Below are positions 12,128 to 23,379 of a stretch of DNA of 64,000 nucleotides, piece after piece (position 1 is the first letter of the stretch; each line of letters opens with the position of its first letter). Location: contig OX459095.1 of assembly GCA_949775045.1 (NCBI GenBank), positions 33,338,564-33,402,563 on the forward strand, given 5' to 3'. Position numbers and translations under genes: made by a program. Under the pieces are notes generated by a model. The model did not search any database and was not told the origin of the DNA. It worked only from the letters and a program-made list of their open reading frames with translations. The DNA comes from Metridium senile (Eukaryota > Cnidaria > Anthozoa > Actiniaria > Metridiidae).

Positions 12128-12307
12128 ATGGAGTTTCTGACAATCAGCGACGAAGGAGTGTTGCTGTCAGAAATTGATATTCTGCCGGCACGGTTAAAGG
12201 GGCCTGGGTATGAGCAAAGGCTCATGGGTAGTGAGTATATATGGGCACGTGTAACAGAGTTTAACCATCTAGGCTAGTCAGGCTTCACGCCGGCACAGTT
12301 TTCTTCG
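12127..12307 (+). repeat. Ngaro split direct repeat A2
   Basis: Copy of A1 with about one mismatch, immediately downstream of B1. Confidence 0.9.
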
Positions 12308-12587
12308 TTTTTGATCTTGGGAGAATTCTTGACCTTGGCAATTCCTTGTAAGTTTTTTACATAGTTTTAACAATCGTTAATATGTGACGCTCTCTAACCC
12401 CCGGAGAGCGAAGGTTGCTCTGTAATTCTGCATTAGGTCGGGGACTACGTTTCCGCAACTTTCCACGGTTTTTTGGCCACATCCCTAGGGTGGTTTTTTA
12501 CGTGGTTTAGCGGTTTTTCGTATCTGGCAGTTTTTACATCAACTAGTTGGGTAATGCAATTATAGTGTATAATATAGTGTATACTAG

Positions 12588-12671
12588 TAGGTTGTTTGTC
12601 ATATTACTCCTGACTGGCGAAAGAATCCTAATAAACTATCTTACAAATGTCTTGTGTAGTGTAGTCAGAAT
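12588..12671 (+). repeat. Ngaro split direct repeat B2 (right end)
   Basis: Matches B1. It is separated from A2 by 280 bp containing a small GC-rich hairpin (CTCTCTAACCCCCGGAGAG, about 12391-12409). It marks the right end of the retrotransposon. Confidence 0.88.
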
Positions 12672-13353
12672 GCAAAGTTTTCCTCTTGTCAGATTGGACT
12701 TTAGTTACTATAATCAGTTCCAACAATAACAAGTTTGTTATGAAAGTGTGAAGCATTTATAGTTGTATTTTATAAACTATTGCCGAAAAACCGGCAATTT
12801 AAGCTAAAGCAGAATCGTTACAGATTTTATAAGTACAGTTTGAACAACAAGTCTTCACATTGTAAAATATACTAATTATATATGTATTAGCATTTCAATA
12901 AACATGGAAAGAAATTTCACACACTGGCTGTTTGTTTTTGTAAGAGGTTTATTAAGTGAAAATCCCTAAATGAAAGGAAAACACTTATTTTGAAAGAAAA
13001 GTTTGAACACAATATTTTTTCTTTGGCGTGTCAGTCGATTGCTGCTCGCGTCCTTCTCGGCGCTCGTCGTTGAACTTCCGTGCCTATACAGACTGCGGCG
13101 CACCTCTATCCATTCACGCCATCGAGTTTCACACCTTGTCACAAAATACAACTCTCTTAACTCTCTTCGATTTCTGTCGTGAGTGAGAAAGTCGCGTGCG
13201 ATCAAACCAATCAACACAGGAAGCCCAACCGCGCGCTCAAACAAAAACAATCCTTTTCTTAATCGGATCTTTCAGCTTGGTGCGCGCTAAAAAATATTTT
13301 TTTCGCTTTGAAAAATTCCTCAGATAGACTAGTTGGGCTGCCTGTGTTTTAAC

Positions 13354-13741
13354 ATCAAAATTAAGTAAATTAGCAATTCTCTTCAATCAATGAAGCACAA
13401 TTTATCAAGACTACTAATTATTATAATTAGTGTTCTCAAGATATTCAACTTGCACAAAAATTGATATTTGGGGGCTTGTTTTCTTGTTCCTAGATGCATG
13501 AAAATATACTATGAAAATCTCTGGAGTGGTTAAAATGTACATATTTGAAAATTTGGCCTTGGAATCTCTTTTTTGTACTACATGACCAATTTAAAGTAAA
13601 ATGATTGGCCAAATTTCAAACAAGCATTTTACCACTAGAGATTTTTAAAGTATATAGAACAATTTAATATATTTAAATATGTATCTTGAATACCAAAGTA
13701 TCAACCTAAGTTACCAAAGTACCTTAAATAAATAATGAATA
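13354..13741. other. Non-coding AT-rich DNA
   Basis: Nothing recognised between the target duplication of the preceding transposon and the next MITE. Confidence 0.5.
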
Positions 13742-13743
13742 TA

Positions 13744-13970
13744 CACCTACTTGCAGTAAGGTTGTCATACAAAAATATACATTTGTTATAAAGAAAATAG
13801 AACATTTGTGATTTAGTACATTAGGAATTGATTAGAAGACAAAAGAAGATCACTCAAGCTGAACTCTCTCTTTTGTCTTTTAATTAATTCCTTTCGTACT
13901 AAATCACAAATGTTCTATTTTCTTTGTGACAAATGTTTTATTTTGTATGACAACCTTATTGCGGTAGGTG
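13744..13970. mobile_element. Foldback MITE, copy A (CACCTACTTGCAG family)
   Basis: A near-perfect foldback of about 227 bp, flanked by TA on both sides (13742-13743, 13971-13972). The termini are CACCTACTTGCAGTAAGGTTG and an inverted CAACCTTATTGCGGTAGGTG. A second copy lies at 59639-59871. No coding capacity; a Tc1/mariner-type MITE is likely. Confidence 0.85.
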
Positions 13971-13972
13971 TA

Positions 13973-15544
13973 TGTCAAAATTGAAATTGTAATAAATAGC
14001 TATTATAAACCAAAAGGTATTTTTATTATGAACTCACAACAAATATTAAAAATACAAAGTCACCTTTCGCTCAGATTTATTATTATTTTGAAAGCTGCCT
14101 TTGTATTTTTTAAACAGTAAAAGCTTTATAGCTATCTGTCATGCATCAACACAAGCCAGAATACAAACAGCTTCGAAGGAATTATTGGTGTTATACAATG
14201 TGTCAAGCACAATTTCAAAAAGCAATAGTAGTATTTCTATTGGTTTTGTATATGAACTTAATAATACAGTACATGCAGAAATATAGTAAAAGTTTAGCAC
14301 AATTTCAACATGAAATTAAAAAAAAAAAAAATTATAGAGCAAAGCACTAAAACCATGAAATTAAAAAAATACAATGTAGTTACTTTAACTTACAGTCTCT
14401 ATTTAGTCAATGTCATTCAACCAAAACATCAGATACAAATTAAGAAAACAATAAGTCTTTACACTGTCTTTAACAGTGACCATAGTCAGTATTATAATAT
14501 GGAATGTTACACAGTCTACAGTAGCAAATTATTTGAATATTGCATGGATCAAGTAATTTATTAAAGTGCTTTATTGGTTTAACTTTTAAACATATATATT
14601 CAACAATTTCAATGTATACAAAGCAATATTACTGCATATTTATGCAATAAGTGTAAGTTACTTGATACAAATAGTGTGAGACAAAAAAAAATCATAACCT
14701 ATGGAAATCAATCATGTACAGGATAAGTTCTTTACCGTTCAAAAGGGTGAGAAACTACACAAAAATCGATTAATGAGAAGAACCACATCTCCAATTACAA
14801 CCAAAATTGAACTGGCTAGAATAAAACTAACAACCAATATAACATCCTATTTTCAAAATGCTCCATAAAGTTGTACCAACGAAATCACTATGTTTTCAAA
14901 CGAAGGTTGGCCATTATTGATTACGAATTGCAGCCTTGCCGAGAAGTTGTAACGAAAAAATACAGTCAACTATAAAAGTGTTTCGAAATCAGTTGCGCTC
15001 AACTAATAAATATATAAGCAAAGAACACTCACTGTGGATGAACTACTTTACAATGTGCTGTTTTACCTCATTTTTACCTCGTTTTCTAAATTTCAAAATG
15101 GCTCCCTCGAACTAAATTGACAAAATAAACTGGCGTATCCATGTGACGTCACACTAGAAGCTAATTTGAATACAATAGAGTCATCCCCTCCCTTCTGGAT
15201 AAGACCAAAGCCGACAACTTAAGCATGCATTTTGGATGTCGACTCGAAAGATTATACTCGAACGTTCAGGCCAATTGAGATGAAAAAATGTCAAAATAAT
15301 GTCAAAAATTCATCAAAGGTTTTTGTAAGTGAGTACAGTACGGCGAGTCGCACAGTAATTAAGTACATTTTAAATTAAGTACAAGTTAATATTCCAGTAT
15401 GTGTTGTCAAGACGATCGCTGTGATCATGATCCATCCACTGGCTCCTCGTGGCTGCTATCGTGGCTCGTACTTCCACGGCTGGATTACCCCAGAGGTTGT
15501 ACTTTTCATTGACTTTCTCCAAATATTTCTACCTTATTCGTACT
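13973..15544. other. Non-coding AT-rich DNA
   Basis: Only short low-complexity frames. A TGACGTCA site lies near 15144 in sequence loosely similar (inverted) to 4.2-4.3 kb. Confidence 0.5.
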
Positions 15545-15714
15545 AAATTTCGCGGGCACTTAATTTCGCGAAATCGGAACAGGCATATTTCGCGGGCATT
15601 AATTTTCACGTTTTTGCCAGAAAAATAAATGTAAGGGCATTAAATTGTTTTATTTTTTTGTGTAAACGTTTTTCGCGGGTCTTTAATTTCGCAATTTTTT
15701 TACAAATCGCGAAA
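15545..15714. repeat. Degenerate repeats of a TTTCGCGGGCATTAATTTCGCG motif
   Basis: At least three imperfect repeats of TTTCGCGGG followed by a TTAATTTCGCG-like stretch lie directly left of the TTAA element. Several units are partly palindromic. Confidence 0.5.
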
Positions 15715-15718
15715 TTAA

Positions 15719-16697
15719 GAGGGCGTCTCAGTAAGAACGGACCACTCGGTCTGAGATCCAAAAAACGATTTCCCTTATATTTCTACCATCGAAAGTACTA
15801 TCTATCCTTATTACAAAACTGGACTTAGAATTGTTCTAAATAAAATATTTCGGCCGCTAGGCGAATTTTCGTACATCGACCCAAAAACCGCCGAAGGACG
15901 CTGATTTTCAAGTTCGCAGAGGCCTACTTTCAAAGTCCGTTTTCTCGGCTTTTTCTTGAAATGAAAACTTATTTTTTGGGTCTAAACTATGGTTTGACGT
16001 CTCGTCTGACTAGAAAAAGCAAAATATTTCTTTAGGATGTACAAATTACGAAAAGTTTTTTTAAATTTATCGAGGCTACTTTATGCGTGACACGAAAAGC
16101 AAAGATTAACGGGTCTAGAAAATTGCAAATTTCTCAAAAGTGCAACCTATCCCCGATATAAAACATCATTCTACCTTGAGATGAGATGCTATTTAGTAGT
16201 TCTGTGCAATAAAATTTGTGGCACATTGCGTTTTGAAGAATTTGACGAAGCCCAAACTTGTACATTTTTACAGATATTTCCTTGCGTGACACGACTTGCC
16301 GTTGAGTCTAGACAACGTCAATCCTTATAAAAAAATAAAAATAACAAATAATAGCTAGAAGTTTATATTCAGGTGTTACTATCCGTCATAATTAGATATT
16401 TTAGCTCCATTTAAATTTTACCACAATAATGTTTTTTTTTTAATGAAACATTTGCATAATCATATGTCAAAGTTAAGTCAAGTTGTCTAACAACATTATA
16501 TTTAGAAAATCGTCATCTATTAATCAATGAAGCATGATTCTTATATTAAGTTGGATAAAACCTGGATGGCTTTTAAATCTTTTCAAGTTATTTATTTTAA
16601 CTGAGTTGTTTTATGAGATTATACAATTGTGCACGATATACAAATATGATTCACCATGATATATGTTTTATACTAAATATGCAAAATAGCGGTGAAC
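15719..16697 (+). repeat. Left inverted-repeat arm
   Basis: It reads as the reverse complement of 18757-19740 with scattered substitutions and small indels, from GAGGGCG through to the inner boundary near AATAGCGGTGA. Confidence 0.85.
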
Positions 16698-17051
16698 TTT
16701 TTAATGTTTTAAAAGTCTGAATTAATATCTAAAGAGAATAAAGCCTTTCGATACAAAAATTTGTAAATTATCAATGATTTATTAAATACAGTACATGGCT
16801 GTCATGCCAGACTACCTTTGTCATGAATTATTAATGACTTCAGAAATGAAATTTACAAATTTACATTTTGTTAATTAGTTGTACCAAGTTTGCAGTGAGT
16901 AAAACTATCGTGTTGCACCAAATTTGCAGTGAGTAAAACTATCTTGTGAAATAATGGATTTTAGTCTTTGTAGTTATACAGGAGCTTGTAAAATACGCTG
17001 CTGGAGAGGAACTACAGAGTTGGTCAAGTTAAATGAATGTAATGACGATAT

Positions 17052-17157
17052 GTCAAACCAATCAACATAGGAAGCCAAACCATGCGCTCTAAGAATAACA
17101 AAATGTTAATCTTATTGGATCTTAAGATTCTCAGATCAACTTGTTGGGCTGCTTGTG
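17052..17157 (-). mobile_element. Relic of a CACAGGCAGCCC-type transposon end
   Basis: The stretch from TCAAACCAATCAACATAGGAAG to GGGCTGCTTGTG resembles the right end of the 6.3-13.3 kb transposon (13200-13346). No partner end was found nearby, so this is a fragment. Confidence 0.55.
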
Positions 17158-17436
17158 CATAGACTATATACAAATATTTTCACTTAAAAAATTCGAAAGG
17201 GTGTTAACAAATACTCACGTGATCCAAATCGACAGTAACATTGAAAATCGACTTTCATTGCTTTTGACATGTCAACATTGATCACATGGCGATCCTTACA
17301 ATGCTTTCTTGGTCCACTGTGCTGTGGATAGCGACAGGTTCTTGGTGCTCGCCAAAATCTTATTAAACTATGTCGATGACTAATACATATTTGCATATTG
17401 TTGATTTGGAGATGTCGTCTAAAACTCCACACGAGT

Positions 17437-17697
17437 AAGGGCACTAGTAAACACGAGTGAACACGAGTAAACACAAGTGAACACGAGTAAACACGAGTGA
17501 ACACGAGTAAACAAGAGTGAACACGAGTAAACAAGAGTGCACACGAGTGAACACGAATGAACACCAGTGAACACGAGTCGGAACACGAGGAAACACGAGT
17601 GAACACGAGTGAACACGATTGAACATGAGTAAACACGAGTGAGCACGAGTGTACACGAGTGTACGCGAGTAAACATGAGCAACGAGTGAACACGAGT
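17437..17697. repeat. Satellite of ACACGAGTGA / ACACGAGTAA units
   Basis: More than 20 consecutive ~12-bp units of the type ACACGAGTGA or ACACGAGTAA. They leave three minus-strand frames open as Val-Phe-Thr-Arg-Val-His-Ser-Cys-like repeats, which are not a gene. A short inverted stretch of the same units lies at about 18660-18692 on the other side of the interior. Confidence 0.9.
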
Positions 17698-18379
17698 AGC
17701 TAAAATGAAATGAAATAATAAATGGATATGAAAAAAAAAAGAAATAAAAATGAGACAAATAGAAAAGAAAAAAATAAATAGCCAAAAAAATAGGCCCAAC
17801 TAGACATGAATGTATCAAAGCTAGTGGTATTACTAAAACATTTGAAAAATAGAATTATAGTTTAATAAACAGAAATAAAACGAAGAAATAATAGGATTTT
17901 AATGAATTCATATTCAAAAATTATCGTTTCACAATTAATTACGGCAGTCCATGCAAATGGACGTTAACAAATGCAGTATAATGTTAATATAATGCATCAA
18001 AAATTGAACTGGATTACATGTAATGAACTATATAAAATTTAAAATCACAATGTTTAACAAATGTTTAAGGTGACTGGCTACTTTTGAAAATATTGTTAAA
18101 CTCCAAAAGGCGTTCAAAAGTAGCCAATTACCTTAACGTATATAGCTATCAAATAGCAATGCAATCAAAATCCGGCTTTGGCTGTGATACAAGACAAATC
18201 AGGTGCAGGGTGTGCCATATTACCATTATGTCATATGTGTTCTTGTTCAATCCCATGGATTCTTTTAAAATAGGCGTAACACGTTTATTTATACTTTATG
18301 GAAACATTGTGATCTCAAACTTTATATAGTTAATTACAATCCTTATCAATTTTCGATGCATTAAATTGACATTATATAG

Positions 18380-18486
18380 CCTGTGAACGGTTCGAGGAGA
18401 TTGGGGAGGGGAAGGGAGGGGAAGGCGATAGGAAAGGAAGGGGAAAGGCCCCCCTACCTTCTCAATCCCATTGAACCGTTCACAGG
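18380..18486. repeat. Small foldback element
   Basis: CCTGTGAACGGTTC at the left is repeated inverted as GAACCGTTCACAGG at the right. The centre is a purine-rich GGGGAAGG stretch. 107 bp, no coding capacity. Confidence 0.65.
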
Positions 18487-18756
18487 ATAGGCATTATATT
18501 GTACTTTTTTTAAATGTGCATTTGCATACATTTGATACATTCATGCCTGTTTGGGCTTATTTTCGGGTTTTTTTTTCGTCTTTTTTTTTTCATTTCCATT
18601 ATTTTCTCATTTCTATTTTTTTTTCTTTCATTTTTTCTTTATTATCCTATTTTATTTTTTTACTCGTGTTCACTCGTGGTCTTACTCGTGTAAGAATCAA
18701 GTCGCTTTCTATCAATTCTGATTTTTTTTTTTAAAAGAAGAAAAAGAAAAATGGCA

Positions 18757-19740
18757 TCACCGCTATTTAGCACATTTAGAGAAAAACATGCATCATGGTG
18801 AATCATATTTGTATCGTGCACAATTGTATAATCTCATAAAACAACTCAATTAAAATATATAAAATATTTAAAAAACATCCAGGTTTTATCCAACTTATAA
18901 ATATGACAATCATGTTTCAAGATTAATAGACGAGGATTTTCTAGATATAAAACTTTGTTTAAATGTGAATATTGTTAGACAACTTGACTTCGGCATATAA
19001 TTATGCAAATTGTTCATTAAAAAAAACCATTATTGTGGTAAAATTTAAATGGAGCTAAAATATCTAATTATGACGGATAGTAACACCTGAATATAAACTT
19101 CTAGCTATTATTTGTTATTTTTATTTTTTTATAAGGATTGACGTTGTCTAGACTCAACGGCAAGTCGTGTCACGCAAGGAAATATCTGTAAAAATGTACA
19201 AGTTTGGGCTTCGTCAAATTCTTCAAAACGCAATGTGCCACAAATTTTATTGCACAGAACTACTAAATAGCATCTCATCTCAAGGTAGAATGATGTTTTA
19301 TATCGGGGATAGGTTGCACTTTTGAGAAATTTGCAATTTTCTAGACCCGTTAATCTTTGCTTTTCGTGTCACGCATAAAGTAGCCTCGATAAATTTAAAA
19401 AAACTTTTCGTAATTTGTACATCCTAAAGAAATATTTTGCTTTTTCTAGTCAGACGAGACGTCAAACCATAGTTTAGACCCAAAAAATAAGTTTTCATTT
19501 CAAGAAAAAGCCGAGAAAACGGACTTTGAAAGTAGGCCTCTGCGAACTTGAAAATCAGCGTCCTTCGGCGGTTTTTGGGTCGATGTACAAAAATTCGCCT
19601 AGCGGCCGAAATATTTTATTTAGAACAATTCTAAGTCCAGTTTTGTAATAAGGATAGATAGTACTTTCGATGGTAGAAATATAAGGGAAATCGTTTTTTG
19701 GATCCCAGACCGAGTGGTCCGTTCTTACTGAGACGCCCTC
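18757..19740 (-). repeat. Right inverted-repeat arm
   Basis: Reverse complement of the left arm at 15719-16697. It ends with GACGCCCTC immediately before TTAA. Confidence 0.85.
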
Positions 19741-19744
19741 TTAA

Positions 19745-20377
19745 AGACTCGCAAAAATTAGTACGAATAATTAGTACCTCATAGCCCGAAGAATTGTTCT
19801 CACTGCTATCACTGAAACTACTACTGCTACTGCTTGACGCCACCTAGGAATAAAATAACTTACACACGTATGACGTAGTAGATCACGTGACATGAAAAAG
19901 AAGCTTTTGGTGAAAGTATACCTGACGGTACCAAGACTTGCCTAAACCTCCTTTTTCTGATTTTTAATACTCTTAAGATGATTCAACTGACTTTTAAGAC
20001 ATTTTAATGAAAACAAGCATTTACGCCGGCAGTTGCCCTTTAAAGCTGCATTGTTTATTGTTTCCGAGGTGAACTTCCGGTTTAAAATCGTGCATAATGC
20101 ATCATGTCATGTGAAGTTTTGTACACGTCAAAAAACAAGGCTGATTTGATTAAGTCACAGGCTTCCCAAGCTCTGGTTTAGGTAATACTAACGTAATACG
20201 AGTTGGGTTGTTGGGTTTCCTGTGTTAGCAAACTCGACCCTTTTTATATGTACTCGAAAAATCGCTCCTGAATTGAAGATATTCTATGTAGAAATTTCAA
20301 AAATGTCAGATAAATAAAGTTTAATAGTTAGTGAACACTTTTAGTGTGGTTATATTTAATTTTGAGGACGTTTCAGT
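19745..20377. other. Non-coding DNA
   Basis: No supported gene. A serine-rich minus-strand frame at 19631-19843 runs across the element boundary and is not credible. CAGTTGCCCTTTAA near 20030 is the inverse of a motif at 3959. Confidence 0.5.
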
Positions 20378-20770
20378 GTGTTTTGCCAGCTTTGGACTTT
20401 GACGCCGTCTTCGTGTTTTAAGACTATTAAAGTTTATTTATCTCACATTTCAACATTGAATGTCTTCAATGCGGGAGCGAGATTTCGAATATATATATAT
20501 GGGAAGCCTGTGATTAACTTGGAGTATTTTCAGGCCCGTAGGCTGGGGGAGTTCTTGCAACTGTCCTTGGTATGCAAAAAATGGGAACGAATGTCAACCA
20601 CAAGCGTGTTGTGGAGTGACCTCCTTTTCGATGATTGGCAAATTGATTTTTTGCAAGAAAAATATTTCATGGACGTACATAATTCATTCCTGTTGATTCA
20701 AATATCTTTCGATAGTCAATATGAATTTATAGAGAGCATGAACGCAAATTCATGTGTGATCATTTTTTAA
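20378..20770 (+). CDS. Possible F-box-like fragment
   Basis: An open frame of 130 codons whose middle part (LGEFLQLSLVCKKWERM, then VLWSDLLF) resembles the second half of an F-box: Leu-rich helix, Val-Cys-Lys-x-Trp, then Leu-Trp. A TTTTCAG (about 20535) just before that segment could be a splice acceptor, so the real exon may begin near 20536. No partner exons or other domains were seen. F-box proteins recruit substrates to SCF ubiquitin ligases, but the match is short. It could equally be chance or a pseudogene. Confidence 0.3.
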   Translation: MFCQLWTLTPSSCFKTIKVYLSHISTLNVFNAGARFRIYIYGKPVINLEYFQARRLGEFLQLSLVCKKWERMSTTSVLWSDLLFDDWQIDFLQEKYFMDVHNSFLLIQISFDSQYEFIESMNANSCVIIF

Positions 20771-21222
20771 GTTACTTTTTCCGCTCTCTCTTTTCTTTTA
20801 CTGAATACCGAGTACTATACATATATGCACAAATACCGGATACCGTATACTTTTAAAAATGATAAAGACCTTATTCCGCCCCAACAAATAGCCCAATACA
20901 GCGAGTCCTTACCCATCCATCCATCAGACTTTAGTTGGTAATTCTACTCGTGCTTTTACTTTGATATGTATTTTATGTAAGGACCTTTAAGCCTATTGAA
21001 GCTAGCCAGCCCAATGAGCGCTATGTAGATTCTACAAAAGAAATCTAAATTAATTATTGAGAGGGTGTCATATGAAATTAAATTTTTGTGTGCTTTAATT
21101 CTAAAATGTACTTTTTGAGTCTTTAAAGGTGGAATATTGTAGATCCCATAATGAAAAAACAAACCCCCCTTTTTTGTAACGCAGCCTACGGGCCTGATTT
21201 TGTAATTTTAACTAAAATACTT
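20771..21222. other. Non-coding DNA
   Basis: Nothing recognised. Confidence 0.5.
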
Positions 21223-21416
21223 ACTTTATAATTTCTACCAAGTGTTAAGTACCTGTTCAAATTGATTTCATCAAAACGCGGAGATTCAAAGGCAATTCAA
21301 TTTACCTTTATTGGATGGCACTTTATAATTTCTACCAAGTGTTAAGCACCTGTTCAAATTGATTTCATCAAAACGCGGAGATTCAAAGGCAATTCAATAT
21401 ACCTTTATTGGAGGCA
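21223..21416 (+). repeat. 97-bp tandem duplication
   Basis: Two adjacent copies (21223-21319, 21320-21416), starting ACTTTATAATTTCTACCAAG, differ at only a few bases. No coding content. Confidence 0.9.
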
Positions 21417-22780
21417 TATGTATTGGTAATCATTCTCACTTAACATGATATCATTGTATATGTTTCTATCAACTTGTCCGGACTTGTACTTGCTATGAAT
21501 CAAACATTAATACAATGCAACTGTCCATTTTATGGATACTATAATTATCCAGCAACCGATTTCAAAATCAAAAAGGTTTTGTATTTTCAAACAGTGATAT
21601 TGTGAATCAAATTCAGCGAACAGATGAAGATAAACAATTATTGGATGAGGCACTGTGATATCCAGAATAATAATTAAGGTCGAGGAAACCTTGTGAGGCC
21701 CTGATAATTGGGATATCACAAAAACCGAATTCAATAATCTTTTGTCCAATATTGCATTACGCCGTGGAGCAACCTACATATCCAGTTTGAAAATATAATT
21801 GAAAATATTTTACTCCTCGAAATTTGTCTGATTTTGAATATAAAATAATGACTCTGACTCTCAATCAGATTATATTTAGTAAGTATAAGGAATAATAATA
21901 ATAATTATTATATTATTTTATTATTCTACGTGTGACTCTTAAAATATTCAGCAATCTTACACATCAAACTGTCTATTAAGACATGAGTATTATTGAAATA
22001 TATTTTAGTTCCATATGCAATATGTCCTGTTTTTAAATAATCAATTTTGCAGGTGCATTCATATAAATTAATGAAATCAATGTTTACTTAGTGATATCAC
22101 TAAGACTTCGTACCCATCCTCACACAGCTCATTGTTTAACAAAGAGATTAATTACTTGGAGCAAAAATAAATAAATGTATTTATTATGAGTTACGTAACA
22201 AGCGCATGAAGGGCGTTCGTATGTAGCTTGTTGTGTTAGGGAGGGTCAGTTCATTAGCGGGACGCTAATATAAATTCAGTTACGAAGAATATATTCCATT
22301 CGCGTCCTACGACTGAATTCATGCTAACAAAAAATAATAATAATAGTTACAAGTTTACCCCATAGTATCCTTAGCGGGACAACCTTTTAGAGGTGATATT
22401 AACAGAAAATCAGTGAAATTGTTGAAGTTTGAAGTTCAGTAGCGCTCTGTGGAAAAGGAAAATAAAACTGTTGGTTGTGCAAAAACATTGAAGTTTCCAA
22501 GAACTGATTTTTCTGAGGAATATATACCTATTAAAGGTAAGTTTGAAAGTATAAAAAGATAAAAAGACATCTTTTCATTGCATCGGCGAAAAGGTTCATA
22601 AACGTTTTCCATACATAGCTAATAATAAACTTAAACCATCTCACCAGTAAAGTTCGTGAAGCAGTTTAAATAGTTTCTAATCGAGCAGTATTGGTTTTAA
22701 GGCTGGAAGACGGTTTTAAGGCTCTTTGTATGAAAAAGAGGCTGTACGTCAACAACAATATTGGTGTTTCTAACGAATAT
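21417..22780. other. Non-coding AT-rich DNA
   Basis: No supported gene. Confidence 0.5.
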
Positions 22781-22782
22781 TA

Positions 22783-22987
22783 CAGCGCAACGCGCAAAAG
22801 TATAACCACATTTAATGTATTCGCATACTTCTATGCACGGGAGTTTGTACTTCAAACAGACACATTTGATGTGAAGTTGTCTGATTTTACCGAATAAGGA
22901 GTGTAAAAACCCGTTTCGTAGCATAAAGTCCGTGCATAGAAGTATGCGAATATATTAAAAGTGTTCATACTTTTGCGCGTCGCTCTG
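22783..22987. mobile_element. Foldback MITE with TA flanks
   Basis: The arms contain GCGCAAAAGTAT and CATACTTCTATGCACGG with their inverted counterparts. TA flanks both ends (22781-22782, 22988-22989). A Tc1/mariner-type MITE is likely. Confidence 0.75.
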
Positions 22988-22989
22988 TA

Positions 22990-23379
22990 AAAACCCTTAA
23001 CTAAAAGAACATGTTATAGTCAGCTGGCACTTAACTTCAAAATATGAAAAGTAAATGAACTGCAATAATAGAATATGGCACATTATCTAGTCATATTTGT
23101 GTGCTGCTGTTGTTGTTGGCCTTTTTAAAATAATTTGGTTATAAACGTTTTCACTTATTAGCATTTTATTAGATATAAGAAATACTTTTACTTTTTAAAC
23201 TTTAAGAAACTGAGGAACTTAGTAGTCAAGGAGTGCCTCCAAATATTCATCTTTAAGAATTCAAGCACGATTTCACGCCCTATAACATTGGGCAGTAATC
23301 AGAGCAGTTTGAGAATCAATGTTGTTCGGACATTCATTGCACTGCCTCGTAGTATAACAATTAACCAGCTAAAATCTAA
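22990..23379. other. Non-coding DNA
   Basis: Nothing recognised. Confidence 0.5.

Larger units (their letters stand above)
7207..12671 (+). mobile_element. Ngaro-type (DIRS order) YR retrotransposon with split direct repeats
   Basis: The order is repeat A1, gag, RT/RNase H, tyrosine recombinase, B1, A2, spacer, B2. This split-direct-repeat layout is diagnostic of PAT/Ngaro-type YR retrotransposons, which replicate through a circle and integrate with a recombinase instead of a DDE integrase. I see no methyltransferase domain, which favours Ngaro over DIRS1. A1 and A2 differ at about one base in 181, so the insertion is young, yet the recombinase carries two frameshifts. No target duplication is visible, as expected. 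It sits inside the CACAGGCAGCCC transposon. Confidence 0.9.
6332..13346. mobile_element. DNA transposon with CACAGGCAGCCC termini, host of the Ngaro insertion
   Basis: The left end CACAGGCAGCCC and right end GGGCTGCCTGTG are perfect 12-bp inverted repeats, continued by about 70 bp of weaker inverted similarity. The flanks are TTTTAAC on both sides (6325-6331, 13347-13353), a 7-bp target duplication, or 8 bp if the terminal G is shared. Without the nested Ngaro element it is about 1.55 kb and has no transposase, so it is non-autonomous. A subterminal block (CCGCAGTCTGTATA) also recurs inverted near 6720 and 13090. A 7-8 bp duplication suits the P or hAT superfamilies, but I cannot assign it. 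A related right end lies at 17.1 kb and a related left end at 26.78 kb. Confidence 0.75.
15719..19740. mobile_element. 4.0-kb TTAA-flanked element with ~1-kb inverted arms
   Basis: TTAA precedes the left end (15715-15718) and follows the right end (19741-19744), the target duplication of piggyBac- or Kolobok-type elements. The termini are GAGGGCGTCTCAGTAAGAAC and its inverted copy. The two arms (about 15719-16697 and 18757-19740) are highly similar along roughly 980 bp. The interior holds no transposase, only a satellite, a remnant of another transposon end and a small foldback, so it is non-autonomous. A related terminus (GAGGCAGTCTCGGTAAAAGC) follows TTAA at 51292. Confidence 0.8.

Noticed and set aside
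17184..17818. Three overlapping minus-strand frames rich in Val-Phe-Thr-Arg-Val-His-Ser-Cys repeats
   Set aside because: They are translations of the ACACGAGTGA satellite in all frames and do not show coding constraint.
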